Part shown: in pieces, positions 42,194 through 51,014 of the stretch
Numbering within the stretch: the stretch's first letter is position 1
Layout of the letters: the number at the start of each line of letters is the position of its first letter
Assembly (NCBI RefSeq): GCF_019915265.1
Contig: NZ_CP082780.1
Location: forward strand, 2,480,001-2,544,000
DNA length: 64,000 nt
Source: Bacillus aquiflavi
GTDB lineage: Bacteria; Bacillota; Bacilli; Bacillales; Cytobacillaceae
Direction: 5' to 3'
Translations under genes and position numbers: made by a program
The notes under the pieces: generated by a model
The model's database searches: none
What the model saw: the letters and a program-made list of their open reading frames with translations, nothing else
What the model was told of the DNA's origin: nothing

Positions 42194-42961
42194 TTATTCC
42201 GCCTCTTCCTTCTTTCCATTACCTTCAATGAGTTCAATGATTTTTTCATCTAAAACGCTTTTCTGAAGTTCAAATAATTGCATGAGTCCGCCTTTTGCAG
42301 CAGCCAATAGTTCGTTAAGCTGATCAGAAGAAAAAGTCGCTTCTTCTCCAGTTCCTTGAAGCTCAACAAATTCCCCATTTCCAGTCATGACAACATTCAT
42401 ATCTACTTCTGCCTTTGAATCTTCCGCATAATTTAAATCAAGAACAGCACCGATATCTTTTAATATTCCGACACTAGTTGCAGCTAAGTAATCCGTTATT
42501 GGAAACTTTTTAATTGCTTTTTGCTCATATAGTTTTGCAAAAGCTTGAGTCATTGCAACAAACGCTCCTGTAATAGAAGCTGTGCGAGTTCCTCCGTCGG
42601 CTTGAATGACATCACAATCAATCCAAATCGTTTTTTCTCCTATAGATTCTAAATCAACGACAGCACGAAGGGAACGACCAATTAAACGTTGAATCTCCAT
42701 TGTTCTTCCAGATATTTTACCTCTTGCGGATTCTCGGATATTTCTCTGTTCTGTCGCCCTTGGCAACATTGAATATTCTGCAGTAATCCAACCTTTTCCT
42801 TCTCCGCGCATAAACGGCGGAACGCGATCTTCAACGCTCGCAGTACAAATGACTTTTGTATCTCCAACACTAATTAAAACAGAGCCTTCCGGATGCTTCA
42901 AATAGTTTGTATCAATATGTATCGTTCTTAATTGCTGTTGCTCACGTCCATCAACACGCAT
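42194..42961 (-). CDS. rph: ribonuclease PH
   Basis: Phosphorolytic 3'-5' exoribonuclease that trims tRNA 3' ends. 255 aa from ATG at 42961 ([16 protein letters not shown]), preceded by GAAGGAGG at 7 nt. The frame extends upstream to 43042 without support. Motifs: [35 protein letters not shown] with RxxRE-like [20 protein letters not shown] (cut at REX), and [18 protein letters not shown]. Forms gerM-rph-rdgB in the usual Bacillus order. Confidence 0.97.
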   Translation of the reverse strand: MRVDGREQQQLRTIHIDTNYLKHPEGSVLISVGDTKVICTASVEDRVPPFMRGEGKGWITAEYSMLPRATEQRNIRESARGKISGRTMEIQRLIGRSLRAVVDLESIGEKTIWIDCDVIQADGGTRTASITGAFVAMTQAFAKLYEQKAIKKFPITDYLAATSVGILKDIGAVLDLNYAEDSKAEVDMNVVMTGNGEFVELQGTGEEATFSSDQLNELLAAAKGGLMQLFELQKSVLDEKIIELIEGNGKKEEAE

Positions 42962-43067
42962 TAATGTACCTCCTTCAATAATTAACATGACAAAGTCAAT
43001 AAAGAAGAGGTGGCATGAATTGCCAACCTCTATTCCTATCATTATATAGTATAAAAAAAATATTTTT

Positions 43068-44150
43068 TTAAAAACTACCTGTATTTATTTTTTCTGGACG
43101 TGTTACTGGTTCAGACAACTTTTCACCCTCTTCGTTGATCACTTCTGTACTTCCATCCACCATAACCGAAACACTCTCAATCCCTTGCTGTTCAGTTAAA
43201 GAGAGGACAAGACTATTCAATAAATGTTTTGAAATCATTTTTTCCTCAAAACTTCCTAAAATAGATTCATTAAAGTTTAATGTTACTTTTCCATTATCAA
43301 CTTTTGGAGGATCTATTAATGCTACATCAGGAAGAAACTCCGTCAACAGACTAGATGTATAACTCGGTCCTTCAATTAATTTCTTTACGACAGCTTCAAC
43401 ATTATTCTCAATTTTATTACTAACTCGTCTCGTAACAGGAACATAGTAGGAAGAATCCCCATTTTCCGCAATATAATATACTGTTACTGATTTAGTGTTT
43501 GCTACATCACTAATTTCTGATGTATCTAAATTAATGCCAATTTTTCTCGTTAAGCCTTCTTCAATTGGTGTTCCATTCGCTGGCATTTCTTTTAATTCAT
43601 GACCATTAATCATGATTTTCACACTTTTTATTTGATCGAATTGAGTAAGCGTCCACGTAACAGATTGTAAAATTTTAAGCTCATCTTCAGGCTTGTATTC
43701 AGTAAATTCTTTCGAAAAATCAACTAATGCTATTCCGTCTTTAATATTTACCCCTTTAATTTCTGTATCTGCTGGTAAAACTGCACGAAATCCACTTGGT
43801 AGCATATCAGTTACTGGTCCATTTTCAACTAAGTACTCCAACGCTTGCTTTGCAACTGACTCTGTTCGTGGGAGATCTAATGTTTGCGGCACGACATAGC
43901 CATCTTTATCTATAAGATAAAGCTCCGTTTTCACCTTTTCTTGTGTGGTTTCTTCCTTCGCTTTCTTTTTGCCTGCTTCGTCTGTCTTTTCAGATACATT
44001 TATTTCATCTTCTTCCCCTAAATACGATACATTTTGAGGCGGATCAACTTTCTTACTCTTTTCGTTTCCGCCAAATAGACCGCACCCTGATAGAAGAATA
44101 GAAGTAGCAATTATTGCTGAAACAATAACTGTTTTCTTCATTTTAAACAT
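43068..44150 (-). CDS. gerM: GerM, sporulation/germination lipoprotein
   Basis: Lipoprotein with two GerMN domains, in B. subtilis needed for SpoIIIA-SpoIIQ complex localisation and spore cortex (family knowledge). 360 aa. The signal peptide ends in the lipobox LLSGCG, Cys near residue 23. Then a charged linker follows ([15 protein letters not shown]). GerMN domain 1 is at about 80-200 ([25 protein letters not shown]) and domain 2 at about 225-340 ([29 protein letters not shown]). ATG at 44150 has an AGGAGGG site 6 nt away. Confidence 0.96.
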   Translation of the reverse strand: MFKMKKTVIVSAIIATSILLSGCGLFGGNEKSKKVDPPQNVSYLGEEDEINVSEKTDEAGKKKAKEETTQEKVKTELYLIDKDGYVVPQTLDLPRTESVAKQALEYLVENGPVTDMLPSGFRAVLPADTEIKGVNIKDGIALVDFSKEFTEYKPEDELKILQSVTWTLTQFDQIKSVKIMINGHELKEMPANGTPIEEGLTRKIGINLDTSEISDVANTKSVTVYYIAENGDSSYYVPVTRRVSNKIENNVEAVVKKLIEGPSYTSSLLTEFLPDVALIDPPKVDNGKVTLNFNESILGSFEEKMISKHLLNSLVLSLTEQQGIESVSVMVDGSTEVINEEGEKLSEPVTRPEKINTGSF

Positions 44151-44240
44151 ATGAATCCCTCCTAAGACTGTTTGTACTACATATATACGAGCCTATTTTT
44201 AATTTAGACCGTCTTAAGAAAGAAAATTTTGCTATTCAAA

Positions 44241-44264
44241 TAAAAAAACCCTCTAAATTAGAGA
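44241..44264 (-). terminator. terminator downstream of murI
   Basis: CTCTAATTTAGAG-type short stem on the minus strand followed by GGTTTTTTT. It adjoins a degraded dispersed element on its right, repeating the gene - element - terminator arrangement seen at hemL, tig and leuD. Confidence 0.55.
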
Positions 44265-44269
44265 GCTTG

Positions 44270-44365
44270 GAAACTGTTTTACAAACGCACGCATCCTTAC
44301 GTTGCTTGCACTTTATTATAAACTTATAAATGATAATTTCTACTCGCTTTCGTTCGTGTCAATAT
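44270..44365 (+). repeat. dispersed TIR element, degraded copy 10 (3' UTR of murI)
   Basis: AAACTGTTTTACAAACGCAC, then CGTTGCTTGCACTTTATTAT and TTTCTACTCGCTTTCGTTC correspond to the first two thirds of the consensus. The right terminal repeat is lost. Confidence 0.55.
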
Positions 44366-44385
44366 TGGATCAACTTTTATAAAAG

Positions 44386-45180
44386 TTAAAGCTTAATTGC
44401 CGTTACATTATGAATCGTTTTTTCTAACCATGCGGAGGCAATTCGGGCAAAAAGCGCAACCGAGCCTGTTGTAAAAAACTGATGAGCCGGTTCAGTTCTT
44501 TTTCCGTTTAGTAAACCTTTCTCATTTAAGATTAGATATACTTCCTTCGCTGTTTCTTCTCCAGAGCTAATAATACTTACTTTGTCTCCCATCTCTTCTT
44601 TAATTAATGGTTCAAGAAGAGGGTAATGGGTACAGCCTAAAATAAGGGTATCAATCTCTTTCTTTTTTATTGGCTGTAACGTTGCAGTCACAATTTTTTT
44701 TGCAATTGTTCCATTTATTTCACCGCTTTCAACTAATGGAACAAATTTAGGACATGCAAGGCTTTCAACGTTTACTCGATTATTAATCGACTTTAACGTT
44801 TTTGTGTATGCTGCACTTTTAACTGTTCCTTCTGTACCGATAACACCGATATTCAAATTTGTTGTGAGCCGAATTGCAGCTCTTGACCCAGGGTGGATAA
44901 CACCAAGCACTGGAATGGCTAGTTGATTACGTATTTCATCTAAAACAACAGCTGTTGCTGTATTACACGCAATAACAAGCATTTTAATGTTTTTCTCTAG
45001 TAAATATTGGGTCATCTCCCATGTAAACTGCTTTACTTCTTCACTTTGTCTTGGCCCATACGGACAACGAGCCGTATCACCTACATAAAAAATTTGTTCA
45101 TAAGGCAATTGACGAATAACTTCCTTTGCAACTGTTAATCCGCCAACTCCTGAATCAATTATTCCGATTGGCTGCTCCAA
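44386..45180 (-). CDS. murI: glutamate racemase
   Basis: Makes D-glutamate for peptidoglycan; called racE in B. subtilis. 264 aa. [16 protein letters not shown] starts the protein. The two catalytic cysteines lie in [15 protein letters not shown] and [15 protein letters not shown]. Additional conserved blocks are [13 protein letters not shown] and [10 protein letters not shown]. Located 10 nt downstream of the MarR gene, which suggests cotranscription, and upstream of gerM as in Bacillus. Confidence 0.97.
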   Translation of the reverse strand: MEQPIGIIDSGVGGLTVAKEVIRQLPYEQIFYVGDTARCPYGPRQSEEVKQFTWEMTQYLLEKNIKMLVIACNTATAVVLDEIRNQLAIPVLGVIHPGSRAAIRLTTNLNIGVIGTEGTVKSAAYTKTLKSINNRVNVESLACPKFVPLVESGEINGTIAKKIVTATLQPIKKKEIDTLILGCTHYPLLEPLIKEEMGDKVSIISSGEETAKEVYLILNEKGLLNGKRTEPAHQFFTTGSVALFARIASAWLEKTIHNVTAIKL

Positions 45181-45190
45181 GTCGTTTCCC

Positions 45191-45634
45191 TCATTTTCCC
45201 TGCATATCTTGATGTAGTTTCGTTAAATTTGTTTTTAGTTGGAGGATTTCTTTATTTGAAAAATCCTTTAGCACGTCTTGTAAATATGCTTGTCGTTTCT
45301 TAATCACCTCATTGATAATACGCTTACCTTCATCTAAAAGATGGATTCTTACAACACGGCGATCTCTCGTATCTTTTATTCTTATAACAAGTTTATTTTT
45401 CTCCATGCGATCCACTAGATCAGTCGTTGTACTGCAAGCCAAATACATTTTATTCGAAAGTTCTCCGATTGTCATATCTCCCTCTTCAAATAACCATTGA
45501 AGCGCAATAAACTGAGGTGGAGTAATTGTGTAATTACTTAATATTTCTCGTCCCTTTTGCTTAATAATGACGGATATGTAACGTAAATCTTTTTCAATGT
45601 CAGCAACGAGACTCATATCAGTTTTTTGTTCCAT
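45191..45634 (-). CDS. ysmB: MarR-family transcriptional regulator (YsmB-like)
   Basis: Winged-helix DNA-binding protein, about 147 aa. I chose ATG at 45634 because AGGTGGGAG ends 8 nt before it; a GTG at 45649 lies inside that site. The helix-turn-helix/wing region is around residues 45-95: [40 protein letters not shown] and [14 protein letters not shown]. Target genes are unknown. It precedes murI in the same operon, as ysmB-racE in B. subtilis. Confidence 0.92.
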   Translation of the reverse strand: MEQKTDMSLVADIEKDLRYISVIIKQKGREILSNYTITPPQFIALQWLFEEGDMTIGELSNKMYLACSTTTDLVDRMEKNKLVIRIKDTRDRRVVRIHLLDEGKRIINEVIKKRQAYLQDVLKDFSNKEILQLKTNLTKLHQDMQGK

Positions 45635-45791
45635 GCAAACAACTCCCACCTATCCTAAAGAGCAATTTCTTTTATTCTCTACCTTTTAAAAGAAAAATTT
45701 CAAGATCTATTTATTTTTTAAGGGGAAAATTGTAATTTAATTGATAGAGTGATAGATAAGCAGGATATTATTGTTGCTTTCTACTGATTAA

Positions 45792-46808
45792 CTATAAACA
45801 TTTCATTACAGTATCTCCAAATGCTCTAATGTTTTTTAAATACTGATATCCTTTTGGAGAACCAAACCGATTTAACATACAAACAGCAACAACTTCATGT
45901 TGAGGAATGACAAGAACAGCTGTGTTAGTATAACCTAAAATTTGATATGAACCTTTAGGTACAAGTTCGCCAATCTCCTTTTTTGTTGTTGGTAAATCTT
46001 TCACAAACCAGAAAAATCCATTTTGCGGCAGGGTGTGATCTTTTAATGGAGGACTTTGCAATGAGGTAGCTAGCCGAATGATGTCTTTCGGTACGATTTG
46101 TTTATTGTTTATAAATCCTTCGTTTAAATGAAAATAACCCCAATAAGCTAATTCTAGTGCTGAAACATACATATTCATCTTGCTTCCATCAGTTTGCTGG
46201 AACGTTTTCCAATGAGGGTCTTCACGTTCTCGAATCACTTCAACGAGTTTTTCGTTTTTCACAGCGTACCAGTTAGATGCTTTTAATCCTAACGGTTTAA
46301 ATACTTCGTTTGAAACGATTTCAGAAATCGTTTTATCCGTTGTGTTCTTTATGATTTCGCAAATAAGATCCGTACCTACCCCATGATATGCCCAACTCTC
46401 TCCTGGAATAAACTCTCGAATGATTTTACCATTTTTATTTCGTAAGCCATGAGTATGTGTAAGTAAATGTCTTATCGTAGTCCCGCTTAAAGTCCCGTCA
46501 TTATCTATAGATAAGTATTTGGTTACTGGATCATCGATAGAAGAGATATAGCCTTTGTAAATAGAGTAGGCAGCAGCAAATCCAATATAGCTTTTTCGAA
46601 CAGATGCAACATGAAATTGCGAGTCTTCTGTAATAGGTCTAGCATGAACAGATTTTGAGTGCCTGCCTATATATTCTTCTGTTACAACTTTATCATTATG
46701 GATGACGATTACAGCAGATCCTGATGCAGATAAGAGATGATGCGTTTGCCTCACATGCAAAATAACTGAATCAAATTGATTTGAAAGATTTTTAGCAATC
46801 TTCATCAT
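45792..46808 (-). CDS. serine hydrolase, beta-lactamase class C-like
   Basis: Penicillin-binding-protein-like hydrolase of the S12/beta-lactamase family. About 338 aa from ATG at 46808 (MMKIAKNLSNQFD) with an AAAGG site. A longer frame to 46874 lacks one. The SxxK catalytic motif is SVRK in FHVASVRKSYIGFA, the YxN-equivalent is YHGVGTD, and HLLTHTHGLRN is the family's common block. No signal peptide is apparent, so it is probably cytoplasmic. The substrate is unknown; many family members are esterases or peptidases. Confidence 0.85.
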   Translation of the reverse strand: MMKIAKNLSNQFDSVILHVRQTHHLLSASGSAVIVIHNDKVVTEEYIGRHSKSVHARPITEDSQFHVASVRKSYIGFAAAYSIYKGYISSIDDPVTKYLSIDNDGTLSGTTIRHLLTHTHGLRNKNGKIIREFIPGESWAYHGVGTDLICEIIKNTTDKTISEIVSNEVFKPLGLKASNWYAVKNEKLVEVIREREDPHWKTFQQTDGSKMNMYVSALELAYWGYFHLNEGFINNKQIVPKDIIRLATSLQSPPLKDHTLPQNGFFWFVKDLPTTKKEIGELVPKGSYQILGYTNTAVLVIPQHEVVAVCMLNRFGSPKGYQYLKNIRAFGDTVMKCL

Positions 46809-47185
46809 CAGACCATTACCTTTCGATATTTTAATATTCTTAAATATGTTAATATAGGCTAAAATTCCAATCAAGTATAAATAGTCAATTTAAATTTTTC
46901 TTTTATATGTGTATTTTTTCCTAATTATTTAGAAAATCAAGTATTTTTATCCTAAATTAACAACTTTACAATAATATGACTATTCAACTAATATATATAT
47001 CTTTAAGACTATTTTTGTCGAATTTTATCATTAATGCTCAATAATTGTTATTATTTACAATGATTATATGTTAAAATTTATTTTCCATATTTTAATTACA
47101 AAATAAAAAATGGAGGTGAAAAAATAACAGATGTGATTAAAATATTGGTTTAAATAATAGAGTTTTGAAAGGAAAGATTAATAGA
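46809..47185. other. AT-rich divergent promoter region
   Basis: Region between the serine hydrolase and the Yip1-type gene, transcribed in opposite directions. Extremely AT-rich. A GGAGGTG stretch at 47111-47118 is followed by only a few codons. I see no gene. Confidence 0.45.
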
Positions 47186-47821
47186 ATGAGTGAGTCTACA
47201 AAAGAACAAATAAAGAGTCCATGGATAACATTATGGACCGATCCGCGAACAACAATTCAAGCAATGCTTCCTCACACACGGAAATCGCAAATGTTTATAC
47301 TTATTTTTCTGTTCGGAATTTCGATATTTTTAGATCAAGCTTCTGCCAGGAATGTTGGTGACCATATTCCTAATACAATAAGTATTTTTATCGGTTCAAT
47401 TATATGGGGTATATTATATGGATATATATATTGGTTCATCTTTAGTACGCTAGTGTATTGGACAGGTAAATGGATTGGAGGAAAAGGCAATTGGAAAGAC
47501 ATGAGAATTGCCATTGCCTGGTCTGGAGTTCCAATGATCGCAAAATTAATATTATGGGTACCACAACTTATTCTTTTTGGTCATGAAATGTTTACAAGTT
47601 CGATGCCAAACACTACAAGCAATCCTACTTTATTAATTTTATTTTTCTTATTCATGGCAATTGATACGATAATTGTAGTTTGGTATTACATAATTACATG
47701 TAAAAGCATCGGTCAAGTGCATGGTTTTTCAGCTTGGAAAGGACTCTTAAGCATCTTTCTAAGCTTCCTTATCCTACTGCCTTTCATTGTATTCATTTTG
47801 TTATTATTATTCGGTATTTAA
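47186..47821 (+). CDS. Yip1-family membrane protein
   Basis: Integral membrane protein with the Yip1 domain arrangement. 211 aa from ATG at 47186 (MSESTKEQIKSPW), with GAAAGGAAAG upstream. A TTG at 47165 would add seven residues but covers the ribosome site. The N-terminal WITLWTDPRTTIQAML is the family's entry motif. Five hydrophobic helices follow, including MFILIFLFGISIFLD and LSIFLSFLILLPFIVFIL. Its role in Bacillus is unknown. It is followed by an intrinsic terminator. Confidence 0.85.
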   Translation: MSESTKEQIKSPWITLWTDPRTTIQAMLPHTRKSQMFILIFLFGISIFLDQASARNVGDHIPNTISIFIGSIIWGILYGYIYWFIFSTLVYWTGKWIGGKGNWKDMRIAIAWSGVPMIAKLILWVPQLILFGHEMFTSSMPNTTSNPTLLILFFLFMAIDTIIVVWYYIITCKSIGQVHGFSAWKGLLSIFLSFLILLPFIVFILLLLFGI

Positions 47822-47923
47822 TGTGCTAGTTTAGGTATAAAAGATCATAGGAAAAAAATACATCCATCTTCGATTATGTGAAAAGCAAACTAACATTTTA
47901 ATGCGGATATCGATTGAAAAGAA

Positions 47924-47952
47924 AGGGATCGACCTCGATTCCTTTTTTTTTT
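47924..47952 (+). terminator. terminator after the Yip1-type gene
   Basis: AGGGATCG / CGATTCCT with an ACCT loop (one G-T pair), followed by a run of ten T on the plus strand. Confidence 0.8.
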
Positions 47953-48172
47953 GTTCCCTTTTATGTAATTAGAAATTGAGTTTTTCAATCAGAAACAATT
48001 AAGTTCAATGTAACATGATTGTTCTGATTGATTATTAAATCCTTAAAAATATATTTGCAACAAATGAATCGTTCTAGCTTACTTGTTTAAAATGCAAATC
48101 ACTACTTTCTTAACACATTTAAATAAAAATTTCCAACTTATCTAAGTTTAAATTACATAAAAAATTTCCTTA

Positions 48173-48201
48173 TTGCACTTTTTTGAATATTAAGTTATCA
48201 T
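48173..48201 (+). promoter_or_regulatory. sigma-A-like promoter of the gentisate operon
   Basis: TTGCAC (48173-48178), a 17-nt spacer, and TATCAT (48196-48201). Predicted start near 48208. The -10 box overlaps the left arm of a large inverted repeat. Confidence 0.65.
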
Positions 48202-48244
48202 AATTACACAAATAGTATATCAAGTTCACTATTCGTGTAATTAT
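48200..48244 (+). promoter_or_regulatory. candidate operator: 17-bp-arm inverted repeat at the gentisate promoter
   Basis: Left arm ATAATTACACAAATAGT (48200-48216) and right arm ACTATTCGTGTAATTAT (48228-48244) are complementary at 16 of 17 positions, separated by 11 nt. Covering the -10 box and the predicted start point, this is the expected place for a repressor. No regulator gene is adjacent; the cognate protein is unknown. Confidence 0.75.
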
Positions 48245-48328
48245 TCAAGGTGGTGAAATCAAACTAATAAACAGTATTCTCTAATTATTATCCCAATTCG
48301 GAAATTTTTTTAAATAAAGGAGAAGATT

Positions 48329-49294
48329 ATGAAACTAGTAACTTTTTCACGTAACGGTTTTACCCGTACAGGTGTATTCTTACCAGCCGAAAATAAAATT
48401 GTTGATTTAAATTATGCTTATCAAGCTTTATTACAATCGCAAGGAAAATACCGCTTTGAAAAAATCGCTGAAGCTTATGTGCCGGCAAATATGACTGAAT
48501 TTTTACAAGGCGGGTGTGAAAGCTTGTCTCTTGCTAAAGAAGCGGTTGCTTTTGCCCTTGAAAATCACAAAAATCACAACACTTTTAAACACGAAATCAT
48601 TCATATGTTGGAAGATGTAAAAATTGAAGCACCTGTTCCTTCACCTGGAAAAATGATTTGTGTTGGTCATAACTACCGCGATCATATTCTTGAAATGGGA
48701 AGAGAATTACCTTCCCACCCTGTTATCTTTGCGAAATTTGCAAATACGGTTATTGGACCACAACACGATATTCCATTTTACCCAATTTCTGAGCAACTTG
48801 ATTATGAAGCTGAATTCGCTTTTGTTATTGGTAGAAAAGCTCGGAACATTTCACAAGATCAAGCCCTTGATTATGTAGCAGGCTATACCATTGCAAATGA
48901 TGTTACTTATCGTGATATTCAACGACGCACCCTTCAATGGTTACAGGGGAAAACTGTCGAGGGAAGCGCACCGATGGGCCCATGGTTGGTTACAACAGAT
49001 GAATTAACCGATCCTAGCGGACTTGAAATGGTATTAACAGTTAATGGTGAAGAACGTCAACGAGCAAACACAGACAACCTTGTATTTAGTGTGCAATATT
49101 TAGTGGTATTTTTGTCTCGTCTTATGACACTTGAACCAGGGGATATAATCTTGACAGGAACACCTGGTGGAGTTGGTGTTGCTAGGGATCCTCAATTATT
49201 TCTTAAAGATGGTGACGTAGTAAAAATTGAAATTGACAAGGTCGGTGTATTAGAAAATAAAGTATCATTTGTAAAGGAGAATGAGGATGGTTAA
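48329..49294 (+). CDS. fumarylacetoacetate hydrolase family protein, probable fumarylpyruvate hydrolase
   Basis: Probably the last gentisate-pathway step, fumarylpyruvate to fumarate and pyruvate. 321 aa. The C-terminal FAH domain starts near 105 (GKMICVGHNYRDHILEMG). Metal-binding acidic residues lie in QLDYEAEFAFVIGRKARNI, and TIANDVTYRDIQRR, LVTTDEL and DIILTGTPGGVGVARDP follow. Homologues also act on related 3-oxo acids, so substrate is inferred from the neighbours (gentisate dioxygenase). ATG at 48329 has AAAGGAGAAG. First gene of the operon; its stop overlaps the next start. Confidence 0.88.
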   Translation: MKLVTFSRNGFTRTGVFLPAENKIVDLNYAYQALLQSQGKYRFEKIAEAYVPANMTEFLQGGCESLSLAKEAVAFALENHKNHNTFKHEIIHMLEDVKIEAPVPSPGKMICVGHNYRDHILEMGRELPSHPVIFAKFANTVIGPQHDIPFYPISEQLDYEAEFAFVIGRKARNISQDQALDYVAGYTIANDVTYRDIQRRTLQWLQGKTVEGSAPMGPWLVTTDELTDPSGLEMVLTVNGEERQRANTDNLVFSVQYLVVFLSRLMTLEPGDIILTGTPGGVGVARDPQLFLKDGDVVKIEIDKVGVLENKVSFVKENEDG

Positions 49295-49787
49295 AAATAC
49301 AATGAGTATTCAAGAATATGTTGATTCTATTCAACAATCACTCAATAAAATGATTCAAACAAGTGAAAGCCTTTCAGAAGAAGTGATTCGTTGGAAACCT
49401 TCTGAAGCAGAATGGTCAATTTTACAAATTTTATCTCACATAAATGAAGCGATACCATACTGGTTAGGAGAAATTATAAAAATCATCGAAACACCTGGTA
49501 CAACTTGGGGACGTGGATTACAAGATCAAGCACGGTTATCAGCAGTAGCCAATCCAGATGAACTATCTGTAAAGGTTATCTTAGATAGCTTGAAAGAACA
49601 GAAAGATCATATTTCGGCTGTTCTAAATACCTTAACTGAAGAACAACTAACGATTGAATCTCCACATATCAATTTTGCTAAGTTTGGAAATAAGCCCGTA
49701 TCCTTCATTGTTGATCATTTTATTGATGAACATCTAAAAGGTCATTACGGTCAAATTCACCGAAATCTTTCAAAGCTAAAAAAATAG
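49287..49787 (+). CDS. DinB-fold protein, candidate thiol-dependent maleylpyruvate isomerase
   Basis: Four-helix DinB/YfiT-like protein, 166 aa from ATG at 49287. An ATG at 49281 sits too close to the AAAGGAGA site. The putative metal-binding histidines are in ILQILSHINEAIPYW (around residue 51) and in VDHFIDEHLKGHYGQIH (around 144-158). In actinobacteria a DinB-fold, mycothiol-dependent enzyme isomerises maleylpyruvate. In bacilli the family includes bacillithiol S-transferases. Placed between the hydrolase and gentisate dioxygenase, this protein most simply supplies the missing isomerase step, possibly with bacillithiol. Function is inferred from context. Confidence 0.8.
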   Translation: MVKNTMSIQEYVDSIQQSLNKMIQTSESLSEEVIRWKPSEAEWSILQILSHINEAIPYWLGEIIKIIETPGTTWGRGLQDQARLSAVANPDELSVKVILDSLKEQKDHISAVLNTLTEEQLTIESPHINFAKFGNKPVSFIVDHFIDEHLKGHYGQIHRNLSKLKK

Positions 49788-49812
49788 CATCTTCAGAGGA
49801 GTGGGATAAAAA

Positions 49813-50976
49813 TTGACAGAAATAAGAGAATTCATGAAAAGCAAAGTTGTCCAAGACTTTACAAAGGAGATTCAACAATACCATTTAGGACCGCTTTGGG
49901 AAGCAATTCCTGAATTAATGAATCGTACTCCTAAGCCGCAAGCACAAGCTTACTTGTGGAAAGGTGAACTGTTAAATAAGAAACTAATGGAGGCTTCTGA
50001 AATTTTTACACCCGAGCGAGGTGGCGAACGGCGCGCGATATATTTCCAAAACCCTGGTTTAACTTATAGGCAACCTTGGGGATGGGCTTCTACTACCCAA
50101 ACTTTGTATGCAGCGGTTCAATTGCTCCTTCCGGGTGAAGTTGCTCCGTCTCATCGTCATTCTCAAAATGCTATCCGCTTTATTACTGAGGGAGAAGGCG
50201 CTTATACGATTGTCCAAGGAGAAAGAGTCTTTATGGAAGAAGGAGATTTCTTAATTACTCCTAAAACACTATGGCACGGACATGAACACGTTGGGGAAAA
50301 GCCGATGATTTGGATGGATGCGCTTGATATTCCAACCGTTTATTCTATTGGCGGAACATTTTTTGATCCATTTGATGGTTATTTGCAACAGCCTAACACA
50401 CCAGATAATTTCTCGGAGCTACGTTATCAAGGTGGGATGGTTCGTCCGCTCAACGATCGTTCTTATTCAATTGCACCACTTGCTAATTTTAAATGGCAGG
50501 GAACCGTAGATGCTATACAAGGATTAGCAAACTTTGATCCAGATCCTTTTGACGGATACGCAGTTGAATATATTAATCCATCAAATGGACAAACAGCAAA
50601 TCCAACAATGGGTGCAATTATGCAATTGTTACCAAAGGGATTCCATACAAAAGCTCATCGCCACACACATTCATCGATTTATCACGTGTTTAAAGGATCC
50701 GGATATACGATCATTAACGGTGTTCGGTTCGATTGGACAAAAGGAGACTATTTTGTCGTTCCAAACTGGGCATGGCATGAACATGTTGCAACAAGTGATA
50801 CGTATTTATTTTCTATTAATGACTTGCCAATAATGGAACGGTTTGAGCTAGAACAAAAACAAGAACTTGACACAAACAACGGTCATCAAGAAATAAAAAG
50901 TGAATTTACACCAGTGCTTATTAAAAAAAAACTGCATTTATGTCTATACAGAAAGCCTAATTTCACAAATTTATAA
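49813..50976 (+). CDS. gentisate 1,2-dioxygenase
   Basis: Fe(II) bicupin dioxygenase cleaving gentisate to maleylpyruvate. 387 aa, TTG start at 49813; an ATG at 49834 is an alternative. Cupin 1 spans about 105-175 with metal ligands in PSHRHSQNAIRFITEGEG and LWHGHEH. Cupin 2 lies near 275-345 (AHRHTHSSIYHVFKGSG, WAWHEHVATSD). The N-terminal RAIYFQNPGL and PWGWASTTQTLYAAVQ are typical. The last ~12 residues after FTPVLIKKK follow a run of nine A, so the C-terminus may be altered by an indel. Confidence 0.93.
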   Translation: MTEIREFMKSKVVQDFTKEIQQYHLGPLWEAIPELMNRTPKPQAQAYLWKGELLNKKLMEASEIFTPERGGERRAIYFQNPGLTYRQPWGWASTTQTLYAAVQLLLPGEVAPSHRHSQNAIRFITEGEGAYTIVQGERVFMEEGDFLITPKTLWHGHEHVGEKPMIWMDALDIPTVYSIGGTFFDPFDGYLQQPNTPDNFSELRYQGGMVRPLNDRSYSIAPLANFKWQGTVDAIQGLANFDPDPFDGYAVEYINPSNGQTANPTMGAIMQLLPKGFHTKAHRHTHSSIYHVFKGSGYTIINGVRFDWTKGDYFVVPNWAWHEHVATSDTYLFSINDLPIMERFELEQKQELDTNNGHQEIKSEFTPVLIKKKLHLCLYRKPNFTNL

Positions 50977-51014
50977 GCGCTGTAATTTTTAAGTCATCAA
51001 AAGGGGGACTAACA

